From an uncultured Eubacteriales bacterium (GTDB lineage: Bacteria; Bacillota; Clostridia; Lachnospirales; Lachnospiraceae), in contig CASEDW010000251.1 in assembly GCA_949286775.1 (NCBI GenBank), positions 1-8,250 of the forward strand: a DNA stretch of 8,250 nt, in the 5' to 3' direction. Made by a program: the position numbers and the translations under genes. Positions 1-6,017 of this stretch are shown piece after piece. The first letter of the stretch is position 1, and the number at the start of each line of letters is the position of its first letter. Below the pieces are notes generated by a model. It worked only from the letters and a program-made list of their open reading frames with translations, was not told where the DNA came from and did no database searches.

Positions 1-332
1 CTCCTTCACCTACACCAAAACCGACGCCTGAACCTACTCCGGCTCCAACACCTGAGCCGACGCCTGAACCTACTCCTCAACCGACGCCCGAGCCGACTCC
101 TGTACCAACTCCTGAACCGACGCCTGTGCCGGCTGCTTCTGACTATGGCGACAGCGACTACGGCCCCGGAAGCGACGGCGATACCGGATATGCCGCGGCT
201 CCTGCTGCACCCGCTGTTCCTGATAACAGCGGCGGATCGGACTATACAGACGGCAGCACCGATTACTCGCCGTCGCATCAGAGTGAAGGCGGCAGCAATT
301 ATGACAGCGATAGCAATTATAACGATGATTAA
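1..332 (+). CDS. 3' end of a Pro/Thr-rich surface protein with Asp/Tyr/Gly tail (5' truncated)
   Basis: The reading frame is open from position 3, the first full codon, to a TAA at 330-332; the start lies outside the window. The first ~45 visible residues are a low-complexity Pro-Thr spacer built on PTPEP, with A, Q and V replacing E in places. Spacers of this kind usually hold a domain away from the cell surface. Next comes SDYGDSDYGPGSDGD (138-182), a degenerate copy of the 15-residue unit repeated eight times in the next gene. An Ala/Pro stretch (TGYAAAPAAPAVP) and a Ser/Asn/Asp/Tyr/Gly tail ending SNYNDD follow. One Lys occurs near the left edge, and after it there is no Lys or Arg. The same order of unit, Ala/Pro linker and Asp/Tyr tail occurs in the neighbour at 450-1733, so I infer that the two are tandem paralogues. 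If so, the missing N-terminus is probably a lipoprotein signal plus RsgI-like and PepSY domains, but this is not visible. Function unknown. Confidence 0.8.
   Translation, partial: PSPTPKPTPEPTPAPTPEPTPEPTPQPTPEPTPVPTPEPTPVPAASDYGDSDYGPGSDGDTGYAAAPAAPAVPDNSGGSDYTDGSTDYSPSHQSEGGSNYDSDSNYNDD
3..137 (+). repeat. PTPEP-type Pro/Thr low-complexity coding repeat
   Basis: About 45 codons alternate Pro with Thr, with every fourth residue mostly Glu (PTPEPTPAPTPEPTPEPTPQ and similar). At DNA level it is a drifting 12-bp period. It lies in the partial gene's frame and is probably a rigid extracellular spacer. The downstream paralogue has only a short Ala/Pro stretch, and on the far side of its repeats, so this spacer differs between the two copies. 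Confidence 0.8.
138..182 (+). repeat. Single degenerate copy of the 15-residue DY/DG repeat unit
   Basis: The codons read SDYGDSDYGPGSDGD. Against the downstream unit TDYNDTDYGPNNDGV, the residues D2, Y3, D5, D7, Y8, G9, P10, D13 and G14 are identical, and Thr1 and Thr6 are replaced by Ser. The next codons (TGY then Ala/Pro) match the TDY plus Ala/Pro that follows the array in the second gene. This is the main evidence that the two genes are paralogues. Confidence 0.75.
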
Positions 333-449
333 AAAAAAATATTTCAAAAAAATTTTTATTAATACCCCGTTTTTTCAAACTTGCCGCCGTAATCTACTAA
401 TGTAAGGAAAATAAAAATCAATAAACCAAAACCGAAAGGAGCTATTAAT
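333..449. other. Intergenic region upstream of the lipoprotein operon
   Basis: This 117-bp AT-rich gap starts with two A-tracts (333-339 and 346-352) and T-runs, including AAAAAAATTTTT at 346-357. There is no GC stem, so it is not a convincing intrinsic terminator for the upstream gene, although a bent or UP-like element is possible. A poor promoter match is TTTTCA (372-377), 17 bp, TACTAA (395-400). It is too weak to call. A good ribosome site, AAAGGAG (435-441), lies 8 bp before the ATG at 450. Whether the operon has its own promoter here or is read from the upstream gene cannot be settled from sequence. Confidence 0.5.
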
Positions 450-1733
450 ATGAAAACGAGAAGTAAACTTTTTACAGCGATCTCTTCCCTGGCACTTGTA
501 TCAACAGTCATTATGACCGGATGCGGAACATCCGCCCCAAGCCAGACAGCTTTAGCGGAAACAGGCATTCTCACGCTGAGCGTTAATCCTGAATTAGAAA
601 TAAAATATGACAGCAACGGCAGAGTCATAGATCTTTCGGGACGTAATGATGACGGAAAAACTATTATCAACTCATATCCTGATTATATCGGAAAAGAATG
701 TGACGATGTGCTTCGCGATCTGATAATCGAAATCAATGAGGCAGGCTTTTTTGTTGAAGATATTGACGGAAACGAAAAAAACATAATTCTGCAAATCGAA
801 CCGGGTTCAGTTCTTCCTACAAAAGACTTCTTAAATGAAATGGTAGAAAGCACACAAGATGCCGTAAAAGATCTTGATCTTGCCTCCGGAATCGTAACTA
901 TCGAAGATGATGACTATGATTCGGCTTATGGAAAAAACGGCGGTCCTTCTCACTATATCACACTTGATAAGGCTAAAGAAATTGCGCTGACACAGGCAGG
1001 CATCAATGCTAAAGACGCGAAATTTGAGGACAAGGAATTCGATCACGACGACGGAAATCCTGTTTTCGAACTTGAATTTACGGCAAACGGAAATAAGTAC
1101 GAATATGACATTCACGCCATCACAGGAAAAGTCATAAAAGCTGAACACGAAATAATTGCCTCTAACGCCGAAAAGCCCGTATCAGACAAGGCAACCGATT
1201 ACAATGACACCGATTACGGCCCTAATAACGACGGCGTTACCGACTACAACGACACTGACTACGGTCCTAATAACGACGGCGTGACTGATTACAACGACAC
1301 TGACTACGGTCCTAACAACGACGGCGTTACCGATTACAACGACACTGACTACGGCCCTAATAACGACGGCGTTACCGATTACAACGACACTGACTACGGC
1401 CCTAACAACGACGGCGTTACCGACTACAACGACACCGACTACGGCCCTAACAACGACGGCGTGACTGATTACAACGACACTGACTACGGCCCTAACAACG
1501 ATGGCGTTACCGACTACAACGACACCGACTACGGCCCTAACAACGATGGCGTTACCGACTATGCACCGGCACCGGCGCCTGTGCCGACAACACCTCCTGC
1601 AGCTGTAGATCCCGGATACGGTGATTCAGGTTATGACGACGGTGGTGATTCAAATTACGGCGACTCAAACTATGACGACGGCGGCAGCGACTACGACGAT
1701 GATGGCGACGGCAGCTCAGACTATGACGACTGA
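450..1733 (+). CDS. RsgI-like/PepSY lipoprotein with eight acidic 15-residue repeats
   Basis: The 427-residue protein starts at an ATG 8 bp after AAAGGAG. Residues 1-25 are a lipoprotein signal peptide (basic MKTRSK, hydrophobic core, MTGC with Cys25 as the predicted lipidated residue), so it should sit on the outer face of the membrane. Residues ~38-120 resemble the extracytoplasmic middle domain of RsgI-type anti-sigma factors (SVNPELEIKYDSNGRVI, then NDDGK, then NIILQIEPG). Residues ~168-234 look like a PepSY domain (ITLDKAKEIALTQAG ... YEYDIHAITGKVIKAE). Residues 249-368 are eight exact copies of TDYNDTDYGPNNDGV. A short Ala/Pro linker and an Asp/Gly/Tyr tail ending SDYDD follow. After Lys247 there is no Lys or Arg, so the last 180 residues are strongly acidic. 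No cytoplasmic sigma-binding segment or transmembrane anchor is seen, which argues against an anti-sigma role. It is the first gene of an apparent operon with VTC, DUF4956 and CotH genes. It may bind metal or be a substrate of that machinery (inference). Domain calls are from memory of family patterns. Confidence 0.85.
   Translation: MKTRSKLFTAISSLALVSTVIMTGCGTSAPSQTALAETGILTLSVNPELEIKYDSNGRVIDLSGRNDDGKTIINSYPDYIGKECDDVLRDLIIEINEAGFFVEDIDGNEKNIILQIEPGSVLPTKDFLNEMVESTQDAVKDLDLASGIVTIEDDDYDSAYGKNGGPSHYITLDKAKEIALTQAGINAKDAKFEDKEFDHDDGNPVFELEFTANGNKYEYDIHAITGKVIKAEHEIIASNAEKPVSDKATDYNDTDYGPNNDGVTDYNDTDYGPNNDGVTDYNDTDYGPNNDGVTDYNDTDYGPNNDGVTDYNDTDYGPNNDGVTDYNDTDYGPNNDGVTDYNDTDYGPNNDGVTDYNDTDYGPNNDGVTDYAPAPAPVPTTPPAAVDPGYGDSGYDDGGDSNYGDSNYDDGGSDYDDDGDGSSDYDD
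1194..1553 (+). repeat. Eight tandem 45-bp coding repeats (15 aa each)
   Basis: Eight contiguous in-frame 45-bp units each encode TDYNDTDYGPNNDGV, starting at 1194, 1239, 1284, 1329, 1374, 1419, 1464 and 1509. A ninth unit begins (TDY at 1554) but turns into the Ala/Pro linker. All differences between units are silent third-base changes, at nine of the fifteen codons (1, 2, 4, 6, 7, 9, 11, 13 and 15). No unit carries an amino-acid change. Each unit has four Asp, three Asn and two Tyr. Confidence 0.97.
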
Positions 1734-2421
1734 TTTAAAACCATTATACGCCATGCGTCATGAACTTAAGCACCGGATCAGCTTTCAGGATGATCTGGTG
1801 CTTAACGGCAGGCTTAATAAGCTCTTTAGTCACGACAAACATGCAGGTTCCAACGGTACATATCAAATAACAAGTCTCTATTTTGATACTCCGTATGACA
1901 CTGCCCTTCGCGAAAAGATCGACGGCGTAAACAGACGCGAAAAATTCCGGTTAAGATACTACGGAACCGATACTTCATTTATACGCCTCGAAAAAAAGTA
2001 TAAATCCAACGGATTATGCGGAAAAAGAAGCGTCAGACTTTCTTTCGAAGAGGTGCAAAAGATCCTCAATAATGACATCGGCTTTCTTCTTGAATCCAAA
2101 AATCCTCTTTTAATCGAGTTCTACAGTAAACTTGCTGGCAAAAGACTTTGTCCCAAAACAATTGTAAGTTACGAACGTGAAGCTTATTTTTATGAACCGG
2201 GAAATGTACGCATCACACTTGACAGAAATATCCGTTCCGGAATAGGCAACATTGATTTTCTCAATCCGGATATATTGCGGATACCTGTAACGGAACAAGT
2301 CACGATACTGGAAATAAAATACGATTCTTTTTTACCTGATATTGTACGTATGGCTGTACAGATTCCCGACAGGCAGGCGTCGGCCTGCTCCAAATACGCC
2401 TTATGCCGGCGGTTTGACTAA
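1723..2421 (+). CDS. VTC-domain polyphosphate polymerase-like protein
   Basis: This protein belongs to the VTC domain family, whose yeast member Vtc4 makes polyphosphate from ATP inside a basic tunnel. Bacterial members are mostly uncharacterised. From the ATG at 1723 it has 232 residues and is essentially one VTC domain. The usual landmarks are present: RHELKHRIS near the N-terminus (12-20), SLYFDTP, REKFRLRYYG (K74, R76, R78), RLEKKYKSNG with E90, K92 and K94, KRSVRL (101-106), SYERE with R152, LDRNIR with D167, and LEIKYD with E197 and K199. The tunnel Lys/Arg and metal-binding Glu positions therefore look intact, and the enzyme is probably active. No signal peptide or membrane segment is seen, so it should be cytoplasmic, perhaps held by the DUF4956 protein encoded next. 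The start at 1723 overlaps the previous gene by 11 bp with no good ribosome site, which suggests coupled translation. ATG 1753, just before RHELK, is the alternative start. Confidence 0.88.
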   Translation: MTTDLKPLYAMRHELKHRISFQDDLVLNGRLNKLFSHDKHAGSNGTYQITSLYFDTPYDTALREKIDGVNRREKFRLRYYGTDTSFIRLEKKYKSNGLCGKRSVRLSFEEVQKILNNDIGFLLESKNPLLIEFYSKLAGKRLCPKTIVSYEREAYFYEPGNVRITLDRNIRSGIGNIDFLNPDILRIPVTEQVTILEIKYDSFLPDIVRMAVQIPDRQASACSKYALCRRFD

Positions 2422-2430
2422 AATTATTTT

Positions 2431-2436
2431 AGGAGG
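2431..2436 (+). promoter_or_regulatory. Strong ribosome binding site of the DUF4956 gene
   Basis: AGGAGG lies 6 bp before the ATG at 2443, in the 21-bp gap after the VTC stop codon. It is the strongest ribosome site in this operon and fixes the start of the DUF4956 gene. The VTC and CotH genes have only weak sites. Confidence 0.85.
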
Positions 2437-2442
2437 AACTCC

Positions 2443-3114
2443 ATGACATTTCAGGATATTTTCAAATCAAGCTTTTTGGAAAATTTAGACGATATCTCTC
2501 TTTTAGATATGGCAATAGCAATGATTATCGCCTTTCTGCTTGGTTTGTTTATCTTCTATATTTATAAAAAGACTTACAGCGGCGTAATGTACTCGGCAAG
2601 TTTCGGCATCACACTCATCGCGTTATCCCTTATCACTACGTTACTTATCATGACGGTAGTAAGCAACGTCGTTCTTTCATTGGGTATGGTCGGAGCGCTG
2701 TCCATAGTACGTTTCCGTGCAGCCATAAAAGAACCTTTGGACATAGCGTTTCTGTTTTGGGCAATAGCCGTGGGAATCGTGCTTGCGGCAGGTCTTATCA
2801 CTCTTGCTGTATTCGGAAGTATCTTCATAGGCATCATACTCCTGGTATTCTCAAAAAAGAAAACTGTCGATTCTCCTTATATTCTTCTTATACATTGTTC
2901 AGACAGTGAAACCGAGGAACAGGCTCGCAGTTTTATCAGTTCCCGGGTCAAGAGGCTTAATCTTAAAAGCAAAAGCGTAGACGGCGGAAATATCGAACTT
3001 AATTATGAGGTCAGATTAAAAGATGACAGCAGCGCTTTTGTCAACGAACTGGAGTCTATGCCGGGAGTGTCCGGTGTTGTATTAGTTTCATACAACGGAG
3101 ATTATATGGGATAA
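2443..3114 (+). CDS. DUF4956 family integral membrane protein
   Basis: This 223-residue membrane protein has probable transmembrane segments at about 22-41, 52-73, 100-118 and 119-137. A conserved hydrophobic/basic stretch at 76-92 may be re-entrant. The family signature GALSIVRFRAAIKEP (84-98), followed by LDIAFLFWAIAVG, is clear and identifies DUF4956. Residues ~140-223 form a soluble domain with alternating strands and helices, which looks ACT/ferredoxin-like by eye. The family has no established biochemical role that I know of, but it is often encoded beside VTC-domain and CotH proteins, as here. In yeast, VTC enzymes feed polyphosphate through associated membrane helices. By analogy this protein could anchor the VTC enzyme or pass its product across the membrane, which is inference only. 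It sits 21 bp after the VTC gene and 3 bp before the CotH gene, so co-transcription is very likely. Confidence 0.88.
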   Translation: MTFQDIFKSSFLENLDDISLLDMAIAMIIAFLLGLFIFYIYKKTYSGVMYSASFGITLIALSLITTLLIMTVVSNVVLSLGMVGALSIVRFRAAIKEPLDIAFLFWAIAVGIVLAAGLITLAVFGSIFIGIILLVFSKKKTVDSPYILLIHCSDSETEEQARSFISSRVKRLNLKSKSVDGGNIELNYEVRLKDDSSAFVNELESMPGVSGVVLVSYNGDYMG

Positions 3115-3117
3115 AAT

Positions 3118-4578
3118 ATGATAGGGCATAAAAAAATAGATATAATCTGTATAGGAGCGGCTGTTTCAGCTGCTCTTATAACACTACTGCTGATACTCGG
3201 CTGCAATTTCGGTATTATCAATATCAGTGATGATTCCGAATATATTAGTCGTCTTTTTGACGACAGCCGCGTGCATACCATCAATATAGACATTGATAAT
3301 TGGGATGATTTTATAGCCAACGCAAAAAAAGAAGAATATGTAACGTGCGACGTTCAAATAGACGGCGAAGAATTTTATAATGTAGGACTGCGGACAAAAG
3401 GAAACAATTCCCTTAGCCTGACTGAAGAATACGGTCTTTCACGCTACAGTCTGAAGCTTGAATTCGACAGATTTATAAAAGGCGGAAATTATTATGGACT
3501 TGATAAATTCTCCCTTGATGCTTCATTTCAGGACAACAGTTACCTGAAAACCTATATGGCCTACGACATGATGAGATTTATGGATATCCCGACACCGCTC
3601 GCAAGCTATACAAACGTATCAATAAACGGCGTCGATTGGGGACTTTTTCTTGCGATTGAAGAACCGGAAGAATCATTTGCCCGCAGAAATTTCGGCAGCA
3701 ATCACGGAAAGATATACAAGCCTGATTATCGCTCGTTAAAAGACGAGAATGCCGATATTGCACTGAAATATATTGATGAAGATATTGAAAATTATCCGGG
3801 AATTTTTGAAAACGCCAAACTGCTAACTTCTGATGCTGATAAAAAACGGGTTATTGAAGCTTTGAAAACTCTGTCTCTGTCAGAAGGCGCGAATCTTAAA
3901 TCCGCCGTAAATGTCGATGAAGTTATAAGATATTTTACTGTTCAGGTCTTTGTCATGAACTGGGACAGCTACTTGGGACATACATCCCACAATTACCTGC
4001 TGTATGAAGAAGACGGTATACTCAGCATTCTTCCATGGGATTACAATCTTGCTTTCGGAACATATGCTCTTGGAATGACCGATCCTATAAAAGACCCGAA
4101 CATTATTCTCAACTATCCTATAAATACGCCCGCTGAAGGCAGTATAATGCTGAACAGACCGCTGTATCATAATTTAATGAAGAACAACGAATACTTCGGA
4201 CTGTATCATGAATACTTTAATAAGCTAATCTCTGAATACTTTGAAAGCGGCAGATTTGAAACTGTTCTTCGCAAGACGCAAAAAATGATCGATCCGTTTG
4301 TCCGGGTCGACTCGACAGCTTTCTGTTCATATGAAGATCATCTGATTGCAGTAGATACACTTGAACAGATATGCCTTCTCAGAGCCAAAAGCATACGCGG
4401 TCAGCTTGACGGAGATATTCCTGCCACACTTAAATTACAGCATGAATACCCTGAATCTCGTATAGACGCTTCAACAATCGATATTGCTGACCTGGGAGAT
4501 TTTGAAGATCTTAAAAGCGCGCGCATGCGCCAGAATAATGCCCTTGAAAAGGTTATCAACGGGGCGCGCCAAAATTAA
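3118..4578 (+). CDS. CotH-family atypical protein kinase, membrane anchored
   Basis: The 486-residue protein starts 3 bp after the DUF4956 stop codon, with only a weak ribosome site (GGG at 3108-3110). One transmembrane segment (about 8-29) precedes a large domain that should face outside. CotH landmarks run in order: INIDIDNWDDF (55-65), VGLRTKGNNS (89-98), a KLEFDRF strand (113-119), NYLKTY-like DNSYLKTYMAYDMMRFM (139-155), INGVDWGLFLAIEE (169-182), GKIYKPD (197-203), FVMNWDSYLGH (278-288) and LPWDYNLAFG (305-314). B. subtilis CotH, a spore-coat kinase, phosphorylates Ser residues in CotB and CotG and needs two Asp residues about 23 apart. Here Asp283 and Asp308 are 25 apart and are the likely equivalents, so activity looks retained. 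The context is not a spore-coat operon: neither CotG nor CotB is nearby. The acidic repeat lipoproteins upstream are candidate substrates. An alternative is a structural or surface role as in CotH domains of cell-surface carbohydrate-active proteins. Confidence 0.9.
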   Translation: MIGHKKIDIICIGAAVSAALITLLLILGCNFGIINISDDSEYISRLFDDSRVHTINIDIDNWDDFIANAKKEEYVTCDVQIDGEEFYNVGLRTKGNNSLSLTEEYGLSRYSLKLEFDRFIKGGNYYGLDKFSLDASFQDNSYLKTYMAYDMMRFMDIPTPLASYTNVSINGVDWGLFLAIEEPEESFARRNFGSNHGKIYKPDYRSLKDENADIALKYIDEDIENYPGIFENAKLLTSDADKKRVIEALKTLSLSEGANLKSAVNVDEVIRYFTVQVFVMNWDSYLGHTSHNYLLYEEDGILSILPWDYNLAFGTYALGMTDPIKDPNIILNYPINTPAEGSIMLNRPLYHNLMKNNEYFGLYHEYFNKLISEYFESGRFETVLRKTQKMIDPFVRVDSTAFCSYEDHLIAVDTLEQICLLRAKSIRGQLDGDIPATLKLQHEYPESRIDASTIDIADLGDFEDLKSARMRQNNALEKVINGARQN

Positions 4579-4581
4579 ACT

Positions 4582-5160
4582 TTATTGTCCTGAAACAGCG
4601 ACGCTGCCAAGTATGGCCTGAACATCCAAGCTGTTTGTGGACACAGCGTTTTCTGTGCCGTCCTGGGTATAGAGATACGCCGTAAATTTGGGTCCGTCGC
4701 CTTTTGTTTCAAGATATACGAAAGATTTTCCCATACTGGTGGCGGTATATCCTTCCCATGTGTTTGAGCCAAACACCATCTCTCCTGTAGGAGCGACGTC
4801 GTTGTACCACTTATTTTCATCTATATCAGGTACGTCGTCTTCCGAGTTATAGTATCTTATGTCTATATACGGATTAGTCAGTATATCATTCTTAGATGAA
4901 CCGCCTTTTACAAATCTTAAGCCGGATCCCAAAAAAGTGTTGGAATCTACAGCGTCAAGATCAGGATATCCGATACTGCTCCATCCGTCAGGACAAAGCG
5001 CCGTTATCTGGCCTGCGTCCGTCATCTCTCCTGTCACTTCCGTTTCCTGTACGGGAGGATTCTCATTGGTTTCATTTTGGTTTCCGGCGCAGCCGCTTAT
5101 CATCAGCGACACGGCAAGTATCAACGGCGCAGCCGCGAATTTAATCTTTATTCTTTTCAT
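4582..5160 (-). CDS. Small lipoprotein of unknown function, coupled to ispE
   Basis: The 192-residue protein has a classical lipoprotein signal (MKRIKIK, hydrophobic core, ISGC with Cys24). An Asn/Glu/Thr/Pro linker (25-50) leads to a single soluble domain (about 51-192). The domain begins ALCPDGWSSIGYPD and ends NSLDVQAILGSV. The opening CPDGW followed by alternating strands recalls PsbP/Mog1-type lipoprotein folds, but I cannot assign a family with confidence. Its ATG overlaps the ispE stop codon in ATGA (5160-5157). Its ribosome site AGGAGG (5175-5170) lies inside the last ispE codons, so it is translated from the ispE message, probably coupled. No function link to isoprenoid synthesis is obvious. 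The stop codon is only 3 bp from that of the convergent CotH gene. Confidence 0.8.
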   Translation of the reverse strand: MKRIKIKFAAAPLILAVSLMISGCAGNQNETNENPPVQETEVTGEMTDAGQITALCPDGWSSIGYPDLDAVDSNTFLGSGLRFVKGGSSKNDILTNPYIDIRYYNSEDDVPDIDENKWYNDVAPTGEMVFGSNTWEGYTATSMGKSFVYLETKGDGPKFTAYLYTQDGTENAVSTNSLDVQAILGSVAVSGQ

Positions 5161-6017
5161 AAACTGCTTCCTCCTGTTTCAGGATAAAGTTTAAGCGTAG
5201 TGTCTTCTTTTTTTAATATTTCCGTGGCGTTTAAAACCATTTCTTCACTCTTAAAGATCGCGAATAAAGCGGAACCGCTTCCTGTCATAACGCATGTTCC
5301 GGCGCCAAGTTCACGCATCCTTGACTTGATTTGTTTTATGACGGGAAAGCGCTCTGTAATCGCGTTTTCAAATGTATTTCCGGCGTATCGGCATATTCCC
5401 TCATAGTCGCCTGTTTTGACGGCCCTTATCAGGCTTTCAATATCCGGATGAAAGACATTTTTACTTTCATCGACTGTATTATACGCCCATCCTGTTGGAA
5501 TCGAGATTTCCGGCTTGATTATAAGCATCGGCGGCAAATGGCAGCCTTCAAAATGCATAAGCTTTTCACCTATACCCTTTGCCTGCGCCATTTTTCCTTC
5601 TATAAAAAAAGGGACGTCAGCGCCTATCTTCGCGCCTGTATTTCGAAGCTCATCATTGTCTAAATTAAATTTAAACAAACTGTTTACGGTTTTTAAAACC
5701 GCCGCCGCGTCTGAGCTTCCGCCTCCAAGTCCTGCTCCCATAGGGATATTTTTTATTATATGTATCTTCACACCACTACCGGGGTTGTATCTTTCAAATA
5801 GAATTTCAGCCGCCCTGTATGCAAGATTATCGCTTCCGCACGATAAGTTTTGATCCGAACATGTAACGGATATCTCTCTTTTTTCCGTAATCTCGATATC
5901 TATCTCATCGTGGAGCTTAAGCTCGCAAAACAATGTATTTAATTCATGATATCCGTCTTCTCTTTTTGAAACGATATCAAGGCCAAGATTTATTTTTGCA
6001 TTCGCGTTTACTTTCAT
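5157..6017 (-). CDS. ispE: 4-diphosphocytidyl-2-C-methyl-D-erythritol kinase
   Basis: IspE phosphorylates CDP-methylerythritol with ATP in the cytoplasmic MEP pathway to isopentenyl diphosphate. The 286-residue length is normal for the family. Visible GHMP-kinase features are NAKINLGLDIVSKREDGYHEL near the N-terminus (6-26, with Lys8 matching the conserved substrate-binding Lys), the glycine-rich ATP loop PMGAGLGGGSSDAA (92-105), GADVPFF with the catalytic Asp134, and the C-terminal VMTGSGSALFAIF (243-255). The ATG at 6017 follows AGAGGA with about 5 bp spacing. It is transcribed divergently from the acyltransferase gene and overlaps the downstream lipoprotein gene by 4 bp. Nothing suggests inactivation. 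Confidence 0.95.
   Translation of the reverse strand: MKVNANAKINLGLDIVSKREDGYHELNTLFCELKLHDEIDIEITEKREISVTCSDQNLSCGSDNLAYRAAEILFERYNPGSGVKIHIIKNIPMGAGLGGGSSDAAAVLKTVNSLFKFNLDNDELRNTGAKIGADVPFFIEGKMAQAKGIGEKLMHFEGCHLPPMLIIKPEISIPTGWAYNTVDESKNVFHPDIESLIRAVKTGDYEGICRYAGNTFENAITERFPVIKQIKSRMRELGAGTCVMTGSGSALFAIFKSEEMVLNATEILKKEDTTLKLYPETGGSSL
5170..5175 (-). promoter_or_regulatory. Ribosome site for the lipoprotein inside the 3' end of ispE
   Basis: On the minus strand AGGAGG lies 9 bp before the ATG at 5160. These bases also encode the Gly-Gly near the IspE C-terminus (ETGGSSL). Together with the ATGA overlap this supports the chosen lipoprotein start and coupled translation. Confidence 0.8.

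Noticed and set aside
333..360. Intrinsic terminator after the first partial gene
   Set aside because: Only A-tracts and T-runs are present, with no GC-containing stem, so it does not meet the usual terminator pattern.
6..378. Minus-strand open frames rich in Arg/Ser opposite the partial gene
   Set aside because: They are the complement of the Pro/Thr and Asp/Tyr low-complexity coding sequence. Their Arg-rich composition is an artefact of that repeat, and they have no ribosome site.
1194..1553. CRISPR array
   Set aside because: The eight units are contiguous, without unique spacers, lie in frame in a long gene, and differ only at third codon positions. They are protein-coding repeats.
1621..1722. 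N-terminal extension of the VTC frame starting at 1621
   Set aside because: The extra 34 residues (MIQVMTTVVIQ and onward) are an out-of-frame reading of the lipoprotein tail and have no counterpart in VTC proteins. The start at 1723 (or 1753) fits the domain.
4563..4570. GGCGCGCC palindrome near the CotH stop codon
   Set aside because: An 8-bp GC palindrome without a loop or T-run lies within coding sequence. It looks like chance rather than a regulatory site.
4859..5194. Plus-strand frames opposite the lipoprotein and ispE
   Set aside because: They lie antisense to genes with clear signal peptide and GHMP-kinase motifs, have no ribosome sites, and show no recognisable protein features.
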